The notes beneath the pieces were generated by a model. The model saw nothing but the letters and a program-made list of their open reading frames with translations. It searched no databases and was not told where the DNA came from. DNA of 64,000 nucleotides. Source: RGIG5612 sp045599965. GTDB taxonomy: Bacteria; Bacillota; Clostridia; Lachnospirales; Lachnospiraceae. The DNA lies in NCBI GenBank assembly GCA_045599965.1, contig JAZRXA010000042.1:14138-78137 (forward strand), read 5' to 3'. Positions 35,273 through 43,986 of this stretch are shown here, in pieces. Each line of letters starts with the position of its first letter. The stretch's first letter is position 1. The translations under genes were made by a program, and so were the position numbers.

Positions 35273-37027
35273 ATGATACCTGAGAAATTTTTAAATAATC
35301 CAAAATATAAAATTGTACCAACTAAGTTTGGCGACGAAACTATAGATGTTATCTATCGTAAGATGCGTAAGCCTATGAGTCGCGCAGAGCAGGATGCACT
35401 TCCTCCTAACGAAAGAGATATGTTTACTTTTGTTGCGGAATTTAATCCTCACACTTACGATGCAACTCCTTTTATCGAATGCCGCCAAGACGTAGCTGTC
35501 CCACTTAGAGATGGAACGAAAATTTATTGCGACATTTTTCTTCCAAAAAATTCAGGACCTGTTCCAGTAATTATTTCATGGAGTCCTTTTGGAAAACGTC
35601 CTGGTGATGGATTTGACGAATGGCAACTTATGGGTGTTCCACCTAAGACAGTTTCAAAGATGGCTAAGTTTGAATCTGCTGATCCTAGTTATTGGTGTCG
35701 CCATGGTTACGCGATTGCTAACGTTGACCCTAGAGGAATAGGACATAGCGAAGGCGACGCTGTATTTATGGGAACACAAGAAGGAAGAGATGGCGCAGAC
35801 TTTGTTGAATGGTGCGCTGCTCAAGATTGGTGCGATGGTCATGTTGGACTTTTTGGAAATAGTGGCGTTGCTATGATTCAGTGGAGAATTGCTGCTGAAT
35901 GTCCAGAGCACTTAACATGTATCGCTCCATGGGAAGCTACAGGCGATATCTATAGAGAGTCTTGTAGAGAAGGTGGAATAGAAGGAACATATTCCGAAAG
36001 CGTTATCGGCATGGTTGCAGGTGAAGGTTATATTGAAGACCAACTTGCAATGAGCGAAGTTTATCCGATGTTTAATGCTTATTGGGCTGACAAGGTTCCT
36101 GATTTTAAGAAGATTAGAATTCCTACTTACTGCACAAGTAACTGGAATCACTTCCACGATAGAGGTTCATTCGAAGGATTTATGCAAATTAAATCTCGCC
36201 AAAAATGGATGAGAGCACATAGAGAGTTTGAATGGCCAGATACTTACAATCCAGAAAATATCGAAGACCTTAGAAAATTCTTTGATAGATACTTAAAAGA
36301 TATTAATAATGGCTGGGAGCTTACTCCTAAGATTAGACTCGAAGTTATGGATTCGTATGATTTCGACTTTAGAGTAAATAGGCCTGAAAAGGAATGGCCT
36401 CTTGCTAGAACAGAATATAAAAAGCTTTACTTAAATGCTAAAGATAAAACAATGTCACTTAATGTTCCTAAGAAGGATGCTTCATGTTCTTTCGATGCAA
36501 TGAACGAAATATTGAATTTTGATTATGTTGTCCCTGAAGATACAGAAATTACTGGATATATTTCACTTCATGCATTCGCTTCTGTTAAGGGATTTGATGA
36601 TGCTGATTTATTCTTTACTATTAAAAAACTTGGAGAGGGTGGAAAAGAACTTCCTGTTTCAGTTCTTAATGAACCTCACCCAGGCGCATGGACAAAACTT
36701 AGACTTTCAATGAGAGAGTTAGATCCAAATTCGAAACCATATAAGCCGGAGCAAACTTTTACAAAAGAAGAAAAATTAGAAGAAGGAAAACCTGTAGAAT
36801 TTTCAGTTACATTCTGGCCATATAGTAGAATCTGGCATAAAGGCGAAACTATTAGACTTCAAATAACTGGAAAATATTTAAGAGACCAAGGTTGGTTTGA
36901 AACTCTTAATTGGAACTCAATTAATGAAGGGACTCAAAGTATTCATACAGGTCCTAAGTTTGAATCATATTTGCAAATTCCAGTTATACCACCGAAATTT
37001 AAGAGCTTTGATTATGAAGTTAGGTAA
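35273..37027 (+). CDS. CocE/NonD family hydrolase (peptidase S15-like alpha/beta hydrolase)
   Basis: The 584-aa protein has an N-terminal alpha/beta-hydrolase with VAVPLRDGTKIYCDIFLP (74-91), the oxyanion-type segment NVDPRGIGHSEGD and nucleophile Ser197 in GLFGNSGVA. A C-terminal jelly-roll (about 390-580) is as in X-Pro dipeptidyl-peptidase/CocE proteins. The family hydrolyses esters or acyl-peptide bonds. Here it may remove acyl groups from imported glycosides, judged only from being first in an operon with a sugar importer and divergent from the AraC-GH39 gene. No signal peptide, so it is cytosolic. Confidence 0.85.
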   Translation: MIPEKFLNNPKYKIVPTKFGDETIDVIYRKMRKPMSRAEQDALPPNERDMFTFVAEFNPHTYDATPFIECRQDVAVPLRDGTKIYCDIFLPKNSGPVPVIISWSPFGKRPGDGFDEWQLMGVPPKTVSKMAKFESADPSYWCRHGYAIANVDPRGIGHSEGDAVFMGTQEGRDGADFVEWCAAQDWCDGHVGLFGNSGVAMIQWRIAAECPEHLTCIAPWEATGDIYRESCREGGIEGTYSESVIGMVAGEGYIEDQLAMSEVYPMFNAYWADKVPDFKKIRIPTYCTSNWNHFHDRGSFEGFMQIKSRQKWMRAHREFEWPDTYNPENIEDLRKFFDRYLKDINNGWELTPKIRLEVMDSYDFDFRVNRPEKEWPLARTEYKKLYLNAKDKTMSLNVPKKDASCSFDAMNEILNFDYVVPEDTEITGYISLHAFASVKGFDDADLFFTIKKLGEGGKELPVSVLNEPHPGAWTKLRLSMRELDPNSKPYKPEQTFTKEEKLEEGKPVEFSVTFWPYSRIWHKGETIRLQITGKYLRDQGWFETLNWNSINEGTQSIHTGPKFESYLQIPVIPPKFKSFDYEVR

Positions 37028-37042
37028 CATTTAGGAGAGAAT

Positions 37043-38524
37043 ATGGAATTATTAGAACTTCACAATATTACTAAAATATATCCAGGCGTTAAAGCATTAG
37101 ATGATGTATCTATTAGTTTTAAGCAAGGAGAAGTGCATGCAATCGTTGGTGAAAATGGTGCTGGTAAATCAACTTTTATTAAAGTTATTTCAGGCGCTAT
37201 TAAACCTAGTGAAGGAAGCATTTTTATTGACGAAAAAGAATATAAATCAATTACTCCTTTACAAGCAATTGATCTTGGAATAGCAGTTGTTTACCAAGAA
37301 CTTATTCAATTTGACGCTATGTCTATTATGGATAACCTCTTTATGAGTAGCGAAGAAAAAAGTTTCTTTGTTGATGAAGAAGCAAGAATGGAAAAGACAA
37401 AAGAATTGCTTGATAAATTTCATTGCGATGTTTCTCCAAAAACATGGATAAGAGATTTATCTGTTGCTAATAGACAGATTGTTGAAATTGCAAAAGGAAT
37501 GGTTAAGAATGCTAGAATTCTTATTCTTGATGAGCCTACTGCGGCAATCACGGTTGAAGAGCAACAAAGATTATTTAAGGTAATTAATGAACTTAAAGCG
37601 CAAGGCGTTACAGTTATTTATATTTCTCATCGTCTTGAAGAACTTTTTGAAATTTGTGATAGAGTAACAGTTTTACGAGATGGTCAGTATGTTGATACAT
37701 TAGATATTAATGAAACTGATAAACAAGGCCTTATTAAATTAATGGTAGGAAGAGAGCTTTCTGCTTCTTATCCTCCAAAGGAAAACGCACCTGAAGAAGA
37801 AGTTGTTCTTAAGTGTGAAGGCGTAACGGGCAACGGCGTAAATGATATTTCTTTTGAACTTCACAAAGGAGAAATTTTAGGCTTTGCCGGACTTGTTGGT
37901 GCTGGAAGAACTGAGCTTATGCATCTTTTATATGGAGCAGCTAAGAAGAGTGCTGGAAAAGTTACTTTTAAGGATAAAAAAGTTAATTTTAGAAATCCGG
38001 CACAAGCGCTTGACGCTGGTATTGGACTTATTCCAGAAGACAGAAAGATGCAAGGTTGCTTCTTAGAAAAACAAATTGACTGGAACATTTCTATTTCTAG
38101 TTTAGATAAAGTTAGTAATGGAATGTTTATTGATAAAGAAAAAGAAGATAAACAAACGAAAGAATATGGTGACAAGATGAGAATTAAAACACCATCTTTC
38201 CAAGCTTTAACATTATCTTTATCAGGCGGAAATCAACAAAAGGTTGTTCTTGCAAAAACCCTTGCAACAACTCCTGAAATTTTGATTTTTGATGAGCCTA
38301 CTAGAGGTATTGATGTTGGAGCTAGATATGAAATCTATCAATTAATGATAGAACTTACAAAACAAGGAAAATCTATCTTAATGGTTTCTTCAGATATGGA
38401 AGAACTTTTAGGAATGTCAGAAAGAATAGTTGTTTTGCATGAAGGAACACAAATGGGAATTTTAGAAAAAGAAGAATTCTCACAAGAAACAGTAATGACA
38501 CTAGCATCAGGCGAAACATTATAG
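37043..38524 (+). CDS. Sugar ABC transporter ATP-binding protein (RbsA type)
   Basis: The 493-aa duplicated ATPase has Walker A GENGAGKST (about 37-45), ILILDEPTAAITVEE, the second-half GLVGAGRTEL, LSLSGGNQQKVVLAKTLATTPEILIFDEPTRGIDVG. All key residues are present in both halves, unlike the importer ATPase at 23.3 kb with its DEVT. AGGAGAG SD. It follows the hydrolase by 15 nt and precedes the permease by 11 nt. Confidence 0.94.
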   Translation: MELLELHNITKIYPGVKALDDVSISFKQGEVHAIVGENGAGKSTFIKVISGAIKPSEGSIFIDEKEYKSITPLQAIDLGIAVVYQELIQFDAMSIMDNLFMSSEEKSFFVDEEARMEKTKELLDKFHCDVSPKTWIRDLSVANRQIVEIAKGMVKNARILILDEPTAAITVEEQQRLFKVINELKAQGVTVIYISHRLEELFEICDRVTVLRDGQYVDTLDINETDKQGLIKLMVGRELSASYPPKENAPEEEVVLKCEGVTGNGVNDISFELHKGEILGFAGLVGAGRTELMHLLYGAAKKSAGKVTFKDKKVNFRNPAQALDAGIGLIPEDRKMQGCFLEKQIDWNISISSLDKVSNGMFIDKEKEDKQTKEYGDKMRIKTPSFQALTLSLSGGNQQKVVLAKTLATTPEILIFDEPTRGIDVGARYEIYQLMIELTKQGKSILMVSSDMEELLGMSERIVVLHEGTQMGILEKEEFSQETVMTLASGETL

Positions 38525-38535
38525 GAGGATATTTA

Positions 38536-39501
38536 ATGGGAACAGCAGAAAAACCTAAAAAGTCAGTCGGACAAATAATTTCAAATTTTTCCATGCCGAT
38601 TTTACTTGTGCTCTTAATAGTTGTATTTAGTATTTTATCGGACAAGTTTTTTACGCCTCTTAACCTAACCAATATTTTGGTTCAAAACATACATACAGCA
38701 GTTTGCTGTACAGGCGTTTTCATGATTATGGTATCAGGCGGATGCGATTTATCTATTGGTTATCAGATGTCCGTTGCAGCAGTTATTGTTACTAAAGGAA
38801 TTAGTACAGGAGTTTTATCTGCACCTGTAGCAATACTTTTAGGAATTGTTATTTGTGCTTTGCTCGGTACATTTAACGGAATTATGGCAATGACACTTAA
38901 TTCACACACGATGATAGTTACTCTTGGTACAATGGCTATTTTCCAAGGTATTTCTTATCTTATTAGCGGATCAAAAACATATCATAATCTTCCTAAGGGA
39001 TACATGATGTTAGGACAGGGAAAACTCTTTGGAGTAATTCCAATAAATGCGATTATAGCTTTAGTAGTTATTGTTATTGTTGGAATAGTAATGGCTAAGA
39101 CTAAAGTTGGAAGAAAAATTTATGCAGTAGGTGATAACCCTGAGGCTGCTAGACTAGCAGGTCTTAATGTTAAAAGAATAAAAATTTTAGTATTTACTTT
39201 CGCAGGCATTTTAGTAGGTATCGCAGCTATCTTACTTTCAGCTCGTTCTGGTAGTGGTGATTCTAGCACTGGTACAGGACTTGAATTTACTGGAATCATA
39301 GCATGCGTTCTTTCTGGAGTTGCTCTTAAAGGTGGCGAAGGAACACTTTGGAAAGCTATTGTTGCTGTTTTTGTACTTGGTGTACTTAGTAACGGCATGC
39401 AGCTTATTAACCTTGGTGCATATCCTCAATATATTGCAAAAGGTGTAATTATGCTTGTATCACTTTACTTAAGTAATAGAACAGCAGCTAGGTCATCGTA
39501 A
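38536..39501 (+). CDS. Sugar ABC transporter permease (RbsC type)
   Basis: The 321-aa protein has eight to ten membrane segments, VSGGCDLSIGYQMSVAAV near residue 75, VGRKIYAVGDNPEAARLAGLNVKRIK in the cytoplasmic coupling loop and TGIIACVLSGVALKGGEGT. Only one permease gene is present in this importer, so it presumably forms a homodimer. SD AGGAGG. Confidence 0.94.
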   Translation: MGTAEKPKKSVGQIISNFSMPILLVLLIVVFSILSDKFFTPLNLTNILVQNIHTAVCCTGVFMIMVSGGCDLSIGYQMSVAAVIVTKGISTGVLSAPVAILLGIVICALLGTFNGIMAMTLNSHTMIVTLGTMAIFQGISYLISGSKTYHNLPKGYMMLGQGKLFGVIPINAIIALVVIVIVGIVMAKTKVGRKIYAVGDNPEAARLAGLNVKRIKILVFTFAGILVGIAAILLSARSGSGDSSTGTGLEFTGIIACVLSGVALKGGEGTLWKAIVAVFVLGVLSNGMQLINLGAYPQYIAKGVIMLVSLYLSNRTAARSS

Positions 39502-39502
39502 T

Positions 39503-39521
39503 AAGCCTGGTAATCAGGTTT
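39503..39521 (+). other. Intercistronic stem-loop before the second binding-protein gene
   Basis: AAGCCTG and CAGGTTT pair (7 bp, one G-U) around a short loop, followed by TATATAAATTTG. It may be a partial terminator or mRNA 5'-stabiliser that adjusts binding-protein expression. Confidence 0.35.
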
Positions 39522-39569
39522 TATATAAATTTGTTTTATATTATTTTTTCACTTTATAAGGAGGAGAAT

Positions 39570-40604
39570 ATGAAAAAGTATTTAAAAACTATTTTAGTAT
39601 GTGTACTTTGTGTCGTATTGGTTCTTGGCGTTGTTGCATGTGGCAAGAAAAAAGAAGAACCTAAGGCAGAAGGTGGCACAGTAGGTTTCGTAACATTCGG
39701 TTTAGGCGGAGACTTCTTCCAAATGTTAGCTGACCAATTCGTTAAAACTTTCGAAGCAGCTGGATGGACAGCTAGTTATGAAGATGGTCAGTTCAACCCA
39801 GAAGCTCAAATCGCAGCAGCTGAAAACTACATTGCACAGGGTGTAGATGTATTATTCATTTGGTCAGTAGCTCCAGAAGCTATGGGCGCAGTTGTTGATG
39901 AAGCTATGGCTAAGGGAATCAAGGTTATCGCTTTCGTTGCACCAACAGAAAAATTTGATGCTACAATGATTTCTGATGATGCTACACTTGCTGATTACCT
40001 CTGCAAGGTTGCAGCTAAATGGCTTGATGAGCACTACAAAGATGCTCCAGATCATTCAGTTCCAGTAGCTGTATTCTCAGAGCGTGATGCTGACACAGGC
40101 GTTCTTCAAGCAGACGAACTTATCAAGATTGAAAAATTCTCAAAGAAAGCTAAATTCGCTACAGAAGTTGCTTGTACAGCTGAAACTAAAGAAGAAGGTA
40201 TGGCTAAAGCAGAAAATCTTTACACAACAAATCCTGAAATCAAAGTTTTCTTAACAGCTCACAATGATATTGCTAAAGGTATCAATGCATTCTATACAGG
40301 TCTTTCATCACCAGTTAAAGATTTTGCAGACTATGGTATCTTCGGTATCAATGGTGACGAAGAAGTTGGTGGATACATCAAAGGTTCTATCAAGAACGAA
40401 ACACCATTCCGTGGTATGGTTATGACAGGTGGCGTTGAAGATACAGCTAACGAAATGTTAGATGTTGCTACAGGCGTTATGAGCGGAAAATACGAAGCTG
40501 GTTATGTTCGTGAATCTAACACAGTATTCGTATATGCTGACACAGTTGATGAGTACTTATCAACAGGTAACGTAACATCAGTTACAAACAAAGATTTTGA
40601 CTAA
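39570..40604 (+). CDS. Sugar ABC transporter substrate-binding lipoprotein
   Basis: The 344-aa precursor has a lipobox VVAC at Cys24 and a type I periplasmic-binding fold (ENYIAQGVDVLFIWSVAPEAMGAVVDEAMAKGIKVIAF). The start at 39570 is fixed by AAGGAGGAG 6-7 nt upstream; an upstream in-frame TTG adds a non-signal-like leader. It is the ligand receptor for the importer encoded just before. The ligand may be a glycoside of the divergent deglycosidase operon, an inference from position. Confidence 0.93.
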   Translation: MKKYLKTILVCVLCVVLVLGVVACGKKKEEPKAEGGTVGFVTFGLGGDFFQMLADQFVKTFEAAGWTASYEDGQFNPEAQIAAAENYIAQGVDVLFIWSVAPEAMGAVVDEAMAKGIKVIAFVAPTEKFDATMISDDATLADYLCKVAAKWLDEHYKDAPDHSVPVAVFSERDADTGVLQADELIKIEKFSKKAKFATEVACTAETKEEGMAKAENLYTTNPEIKVFLTAHNDIAKGINAFYTGLSSPVKDFADYGIFGINGDEEVGGYIKGSIKNETPFRGMVMTGGVEDTANEMLDVATGVMSGKYEAGYVRESNTVFVYADTVDEYLSTGNVTSVTNKDFD

Positions 40605-40623
40605 TTAGAATTGTCAAAAAGTT

Positions 40624-40653
40624 TAGGGAGCGCTTTTAGCGCTCCCTATTTTT
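40624..40653 (+). terminator. Intrinsic terminator of the hydrolase-importer operon
   Basis: TAGGGAGCGCT and AGCGCTCCCTA form an 11-bp perfect stem around TTT, followed by TTTTTC. Confidence 0.9.
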
Positions 40654-40674
40654 CAAAAAAAGAAGAGGTAGAAC

Positions 40675-41598
40675 ATGAAAGTATTAGGATTATCATTCGG
40701 AAGAAAAATGATGAATTGCGATATCATGATTAAAGAGGCTTTAACAGTATGCAAAGAAGCTGGTCATGAAATCAAATTCATGAACGTAAATAATTACGAT
40801 ATTAAACCTTGCACAGGTTGTATTGCGTGTACAGTAAGCATGATAATGGGTGCTAAAAATGCGGGCACATGCGTTTTAAAAGATGATTTCCATATTATTG
40901 AAAATGAAATTATGGATGCAGACGCAGTATTACTTGCGGCTCCAACTTTCGAATGTGCAACGACAGGTCTTTATAGAACTATGTGTGATAGACTTGGTCC
41001 TTCACATGATGTTACTTTTAGAAAAGCTGCTATTGAAGAAGGAATGGATGTAGACAAGCGCTCATTAAAGAAAAGAGTTTGTGCGCTTATGAGCGCGGGA
41101 GGAGCAGTTACTAAAAACTGGACCGACCTTTCTATTCCTACTATGTATCCACTTCCTATGTCTATGGGAATGGATGTTGTTGACTTTATTCAATATTATG
41201 GAGCTATGGCGCATCACAGTATTCTTCACAACACAGAAATAATGGAGCGTGTTAGAACATTAGGAAAGAACGTTGTTGATGCTCTTAGTGCTTACGATAG
41301 TGATGAAGAAAGAGCTAAGTGGAGAGGCGACGAAGGCGTTTGTCCGGTATGCCATTTAGACATGGTTAATATTGTTGATGGTGGCAAAGCTGTAGAATGT
41401 GTAGTTTGCGGAATAAGAGGAGAGATTTCTTTTGAAGATGGAAAACTTAAAGTTAATTATTCTGATAGCGAACAGGCAAGAAGCCGCTTAACATGGGCAG
41501 GAAAATTAGAGCACTCAACTGAGATAAAAACTAAGGCAGCAGGCCCAGACCAAATCCCAAACCTTCAAGAATTGCTTGAACCTTATAGATGGGAATAA
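40675..41598 (+). CDS. Flavodoxin-fold protein with cysteine cluster and C-terminal zinc-ribbon-like motif
   Basis: This 307-aa NADPH-dependent FMN reductase-like protein has the iron-sulfur flavoprotein cysteine pattern near residue 46 (Cys46, Cys49, Cys52, Cys66 in PCTGCIACT...GTC). The FMN-binding region is APTFECATTGLYRTMCDRLGP. A second cysteine set, CPVC-x15-CVVC (223, 226, 242, 245), makes a rubredoxin or zinc-ribbon-like knuckle. It is likely a cytosolic electron-transfer or quinone/enone reductase. The gene is preceded by a terminator and carries its own AGAGGT SD. The substrate is unknown. A role in reducing released aglycones is possible but unsupported. Confidence 0.8.
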   Translation: MKVLGLSFGRKMMNCDIMIKEALTVCKEAGHEIKFMNVNNYDIKPCTGCIACTVSMIMGAKNAGTCVLKDDFHIIENEIMDADAVLLAAPTFECATTGLYRTMCDRLGPSHDVTFRKAAIEEGMDVDKRSLKKRVCALMSAGGAVTKNWTDLSIPTMYPLPMSMGMDVVDFIQYYGAMAHHSILHNTEIMERVRTLGKNVVDALSAYDSDEERAKWRGDEGVCPVCHLDMVNIVDGGKAVECVVCGIRGEISFEDGKLKVNYSDSEQARSRLTWAGKLEHSTEIKTKAAGPDQIPNLQELLEPYRWE

Positions 41599-41629
41599 TT
41601 AATTCGCATAATGTTCACCAGTTAAATGC

Positions 41630-41658
41630 TTTACACAAAGATTAAAATTTTATACAAT
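41630..41658 (+). promoter_or_regulatory. Promoter of butyrate kinase 1, overlapping a hairpin
   Basis: TTTACA (41630-41635), exactly 17 bp, then TACAAT (41653-41658). Transcription should begin near 41665, inside the left arm of the hairpin at 41656-41683. Confidence 0.65.
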
Positions 41659-41686
41659 ACCTCCAAGATTTCTTGGAGGTATTTTT
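41656..41686 (+). promoter_or_regulatory. Terminator-like hairpin whose 3' arm contains the buk ribosome binding site
   Basis: AATACCTCCAAG (41656-41667) pairs with CTTGGAGGTATT (41672-41683) over 12 bp around ATTT, then TTT and the ATG at 41687. GGAGG (41675-41679), 7 nt before the start codon, is fully buried in the stem. Read-through mRNA from the upstream gene would terminate or be untranslatable. mRNA started at the local promoter lacks most of the left arm, so its ribosome site is free. Confidence 0.7.
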
Positions 41687-42799
41687 ATGGGTTATAAAAT
41701 TTTTACTTTAAGTCCTGGGTCGACATCAACAAAGCTTGCTGTCTTTGACGGAGAAGAAAGACTTTTTAAAGCTAATGTTTCTCATGACCCGGAAAGACTT
41801 AAAACTTTTAAGCGAGTTTCTGAACAACTACCTTATAGAGTTGAAACAATATTAGAAGAACTTAAAAATAATAATATTGATATAAATGATATGGATGCTT
41901 TTGCTGCTTACTCAGGCGGACTTGAAAGCACAACAACTGGAATCTTTCCGGTTAATGACAAAATATTAGAAGATTCATCTAGCGGAAGATTGATGGAGCA
42001 CCCAGCAATCTTAGGCGCACAAATAATTAATAGTTTTGCTAAAGAAGTTAACAAACCAGCTTTTTTAGTTAATCCACCGGATGCAGATGAGTTTGATGAT
42101 GTATCTAGGATTAGTGGAATTAAAGGTATCCATAGAGAAAGCCATATTCATGTTTTGAACCAAAAAGAAGTTGCGCTTAGAGCAGCGGCTCAGTTAGGAA
42201 AAAAATATGATGAGTGCAACTTAATCGTTTGCCATGTAGGCGGTGGACTTTCTATTGCGGCACATAAGCAGGGTAAGATTGTTGACGGAAATGATGTCTT
42301 AAATGGTGATGGACCAATGGCTCCAAACCGTGCGGGATATGTCCCACTTCTTCCTATTATAAAGATGTGTTATTCAGGAAAGTATACACTTGATGAAATG
42401 AAGGCTAAGGTTTCTAAGACAGGTGGCCTTTTAGGACTTCTTGGAACTGACAGCATAAGAACAATAAAAGGAAGAATAGAAGAAGGCGATCAGTGGGCTG
42501 AACTTATCTACAGATCATTTGCTTATAACCTTGCAAAATATATTGGCTCCTACGCATGTGTACTAGAAGGAAAAGTTGATGCAGTAGTTATGACCGGTGG
42601 AGTTTCTAACGACGAAGACTTTTTAGCTAATGTTAAAAAGTACGCAGGATGGATTGGACAGTTTATTGTTTTTGCAGGTGACTTCGAAATGGAAGCTTTA
42701 GCAAACGGTGCAATAAGAGCATTAAAAGGCGAGGAAGAATTACTTGAATATACAGGACAACCTGTTTGGAGTGGCTTTGAATTTGAGCCAGAAGATTAA
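41687..42799 (+). CDS. Butyrate kinase family protein, divergent paralogue 1
   Basis: This 370-aa acetate/butyrate-kinase-fold protein has length and overall pattern like butyrate kinase, which makes ATP from butyryl-phosphate. Relative to the paralogue at 61.2 kb, the phosphate motif NPGSTSTK reads SPGSTSTK (Ser9) and GRGGG reads YSGGL (Arg76 replaced by Ser). RSGSVP reads RAGYVP. The nucleotide-binding VCHVGGGLSIAAH and MTGGVSN are retained. The substrate may therefore differ (branched or other short acyl-phosphate), or activity may be low. No phosphotransbutyrylase gene is in the window. It is followed closely by the PAP2 gene. Confidence 0.85.
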   Translation: MGYKIFTLSPGSTSTKLAVFDGEERLFKANVSHDPERLKTFKRVSEQLPYRVETILEELKNNNIDINDMDAFAAYSGGLESTTTGIFPVNDKILEDSSSGRLMEHPAILGAQIINSFAKEVNKPAFLVNPPDADEFDDVSRISGIKGIHRESHIHVLNQKEVALRAAAQLGKKYDECNLIVCHVGGGLSIAAHKQGKIVDGNDVLNGDGPMAPNRAGYVPLLPIIKMCYSGKYTLDEMKAKVSKTGGLLGLLGTDSIRTIKGRIEEGDQWAELIYRSFAYNLAKYIGSYACVLEGKVDAVVMTGGVSNDEDFLANVKKYAGWIGQFIVFAGDFEMEALANGAIRALKGEEELLEYTGQPVWSGFEFEPED

Positions 42800-42818
42800 A
42801 TAGAAATTGGAGATTGTT

Positions 42819-43742
42819 ATGACAAATATGTTACTAGCAGGTGAATTAGGACTTTGGCTTAACCAGACTTTTGCAAGTTTTGACATGAGTGCTTTTCAAT
42901 TCATGGGTCAATTCCAAAGCGACTTATTCACAACACTTGCAAGAATATTTACAGCGATGGGAGAAGTTAAGTACGGTATTCTTATGGCATTGCTGGGCGT
43001 AGTTCTTTGTTTATTTAAGAGAACTAGAAAAGTTGGATTGTGTCTTGTCTTTGCTATGGGTTTGGGAATTTTATTTACAAACTTTATTCTTAAACCTATT
43101 GCTCTTAGAATTAGACCTTACAACACATTGCAACATAATGCACAATATTGGGCTTACTATCTAGGAGCTGGTAGTCTTTGCGAATCAGATTTTTCATTCC
43201 CATCAGGACATACTAGTGGTGCATTTTCAGTAGCTATTCCTTTATTTCTTTGTCATGCGACATCAAAGAATAAGGGAGCGAAAGCACTTTGCTGGATATT
43301 CCCAATCTTTGCAGTTTTAACTGGACTTTCAAGGTTATATTTCATGCTTCATTACGCAACAGACGTAATAGCAGGCGCAATCGTTGGAACCATTGCAGGT
43401 ATAATTGGATACGCTATAGGAAACGGTATTTATAAATTCTTAGAAAATAGAAATTTAAATAGTTTGTATGATGCAACGCATTGGTTTAAGAAGGGTATTA
43501 AGCCAGCAGTAGCAGTAATACTAATAGGTCTTGCTTGGATATTGATTTTTGGTTTTTCATATATGACATCTAAAGATGATGGTGGTCCTGATACAGTTCG
43601 TTGTGAATATGACGGAGACTATAAATGCCAAAATGAAGCTCAAGCAAATAGTAAAAAATATCCGCCAATCGCAGGAAAAGAGTATTGTAAGTATCATTGG
43701 GAACTAGTAGCGAGCGGCAAAATAGATTTAAGCGGAAAATAA
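42819..43742 (+). CDS. PAP2 family membrane phosphatase with C-terminal Cys/His tail
   Basis: The 307-aa protein has five to six membrane segments and all three PAP2 motifs: KPIALRIRP, FPSGHTSG and SRLYFMLHYATDVIAG. These define lipid-phosphate phosphatases such as undecaprenyl-pyrophosphate phosphatase. After the last membrane segment comes a ~55-residue tail with CEYDGDYKC and CKYHW, a possible metal knuckle not usual in the family. The start ATG 42819 is set by TTGGAG 6 nt upstream. A TTG at 42807 is in frame but lies in the SD. Confidence 0.88.
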   Translation: MTNMLLAGELGLWLNQTFASFDMSAFQFMGQFQSDLFTTLARIFTAMGEVKYGILMALLGVVLCLFKRTRKVGLCLVFAMGLGILFTNFILKPIALRIRPYNTLQHNAQYWAYYLGAGSLCESDFSFPSGHTSGAFSVAIPLFLCHATSKNKGAKALCWIFPIFAVLTGLSRLYFMLHYATDVIAGAIVGTIAGIIGYAIGNGIYKFLENRNLNSLYDATHWFKKGIKPAVAVILIGLAWILIFGFSYMTSKDDGGPDTVRCEYDGDYKCQNEAQANSKKYPPIAGKEYCKYHWELVASGKIDLSGK

Positions 43743-43772
43743 ATAAAATATTAAAAATAAATGAATAAAATT

Positions 43773-43802
43773 AAGGGGACTATGCATGTAGTCCTCTTTT
43801 TA
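43773..43802 (+). terminator. Intrinsic terminator behind the PAP2 gene
   Basis: AAGGGGACTA and TAGTCCTCTT pair over 10 bp (one G-U) around TGCATG, followed by TTTT. The rest of 43803-43986 is AT-rich and carries the opp promoter. Confidence 0.8.
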
Positions 43803-43864
43803 TGCATAAAAATTATAAAAAATGCATTTTTCGTAAATAAATATAAAAAAAGATAAAAAATTCC

Positions 43865-43893
43865 TTGCACTATTAAGATAAAGAGTATAAAAT
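43865..43893 (+). promoter_or_regulatory. Candidate promoter of the oligopeptide importer operon
   Basis: TTGCAC (43865-43870), 17 bp, TAAAAT (43888-43893). The leader contains a short GGGGA-N5-TCCCC hairpin (about 43950-43964) before the SD GGGAG of the first gene. Confidence 0.5.
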
Positions 43894-43986
43894 AGTTCAA
43901 TACTTAATTTGAGGGTTTTTGCCCTTTAAAGTGATAAATTATTGAAATGGGGAGCATATCCCCTTACATAGAATGGGAGCATAGAA

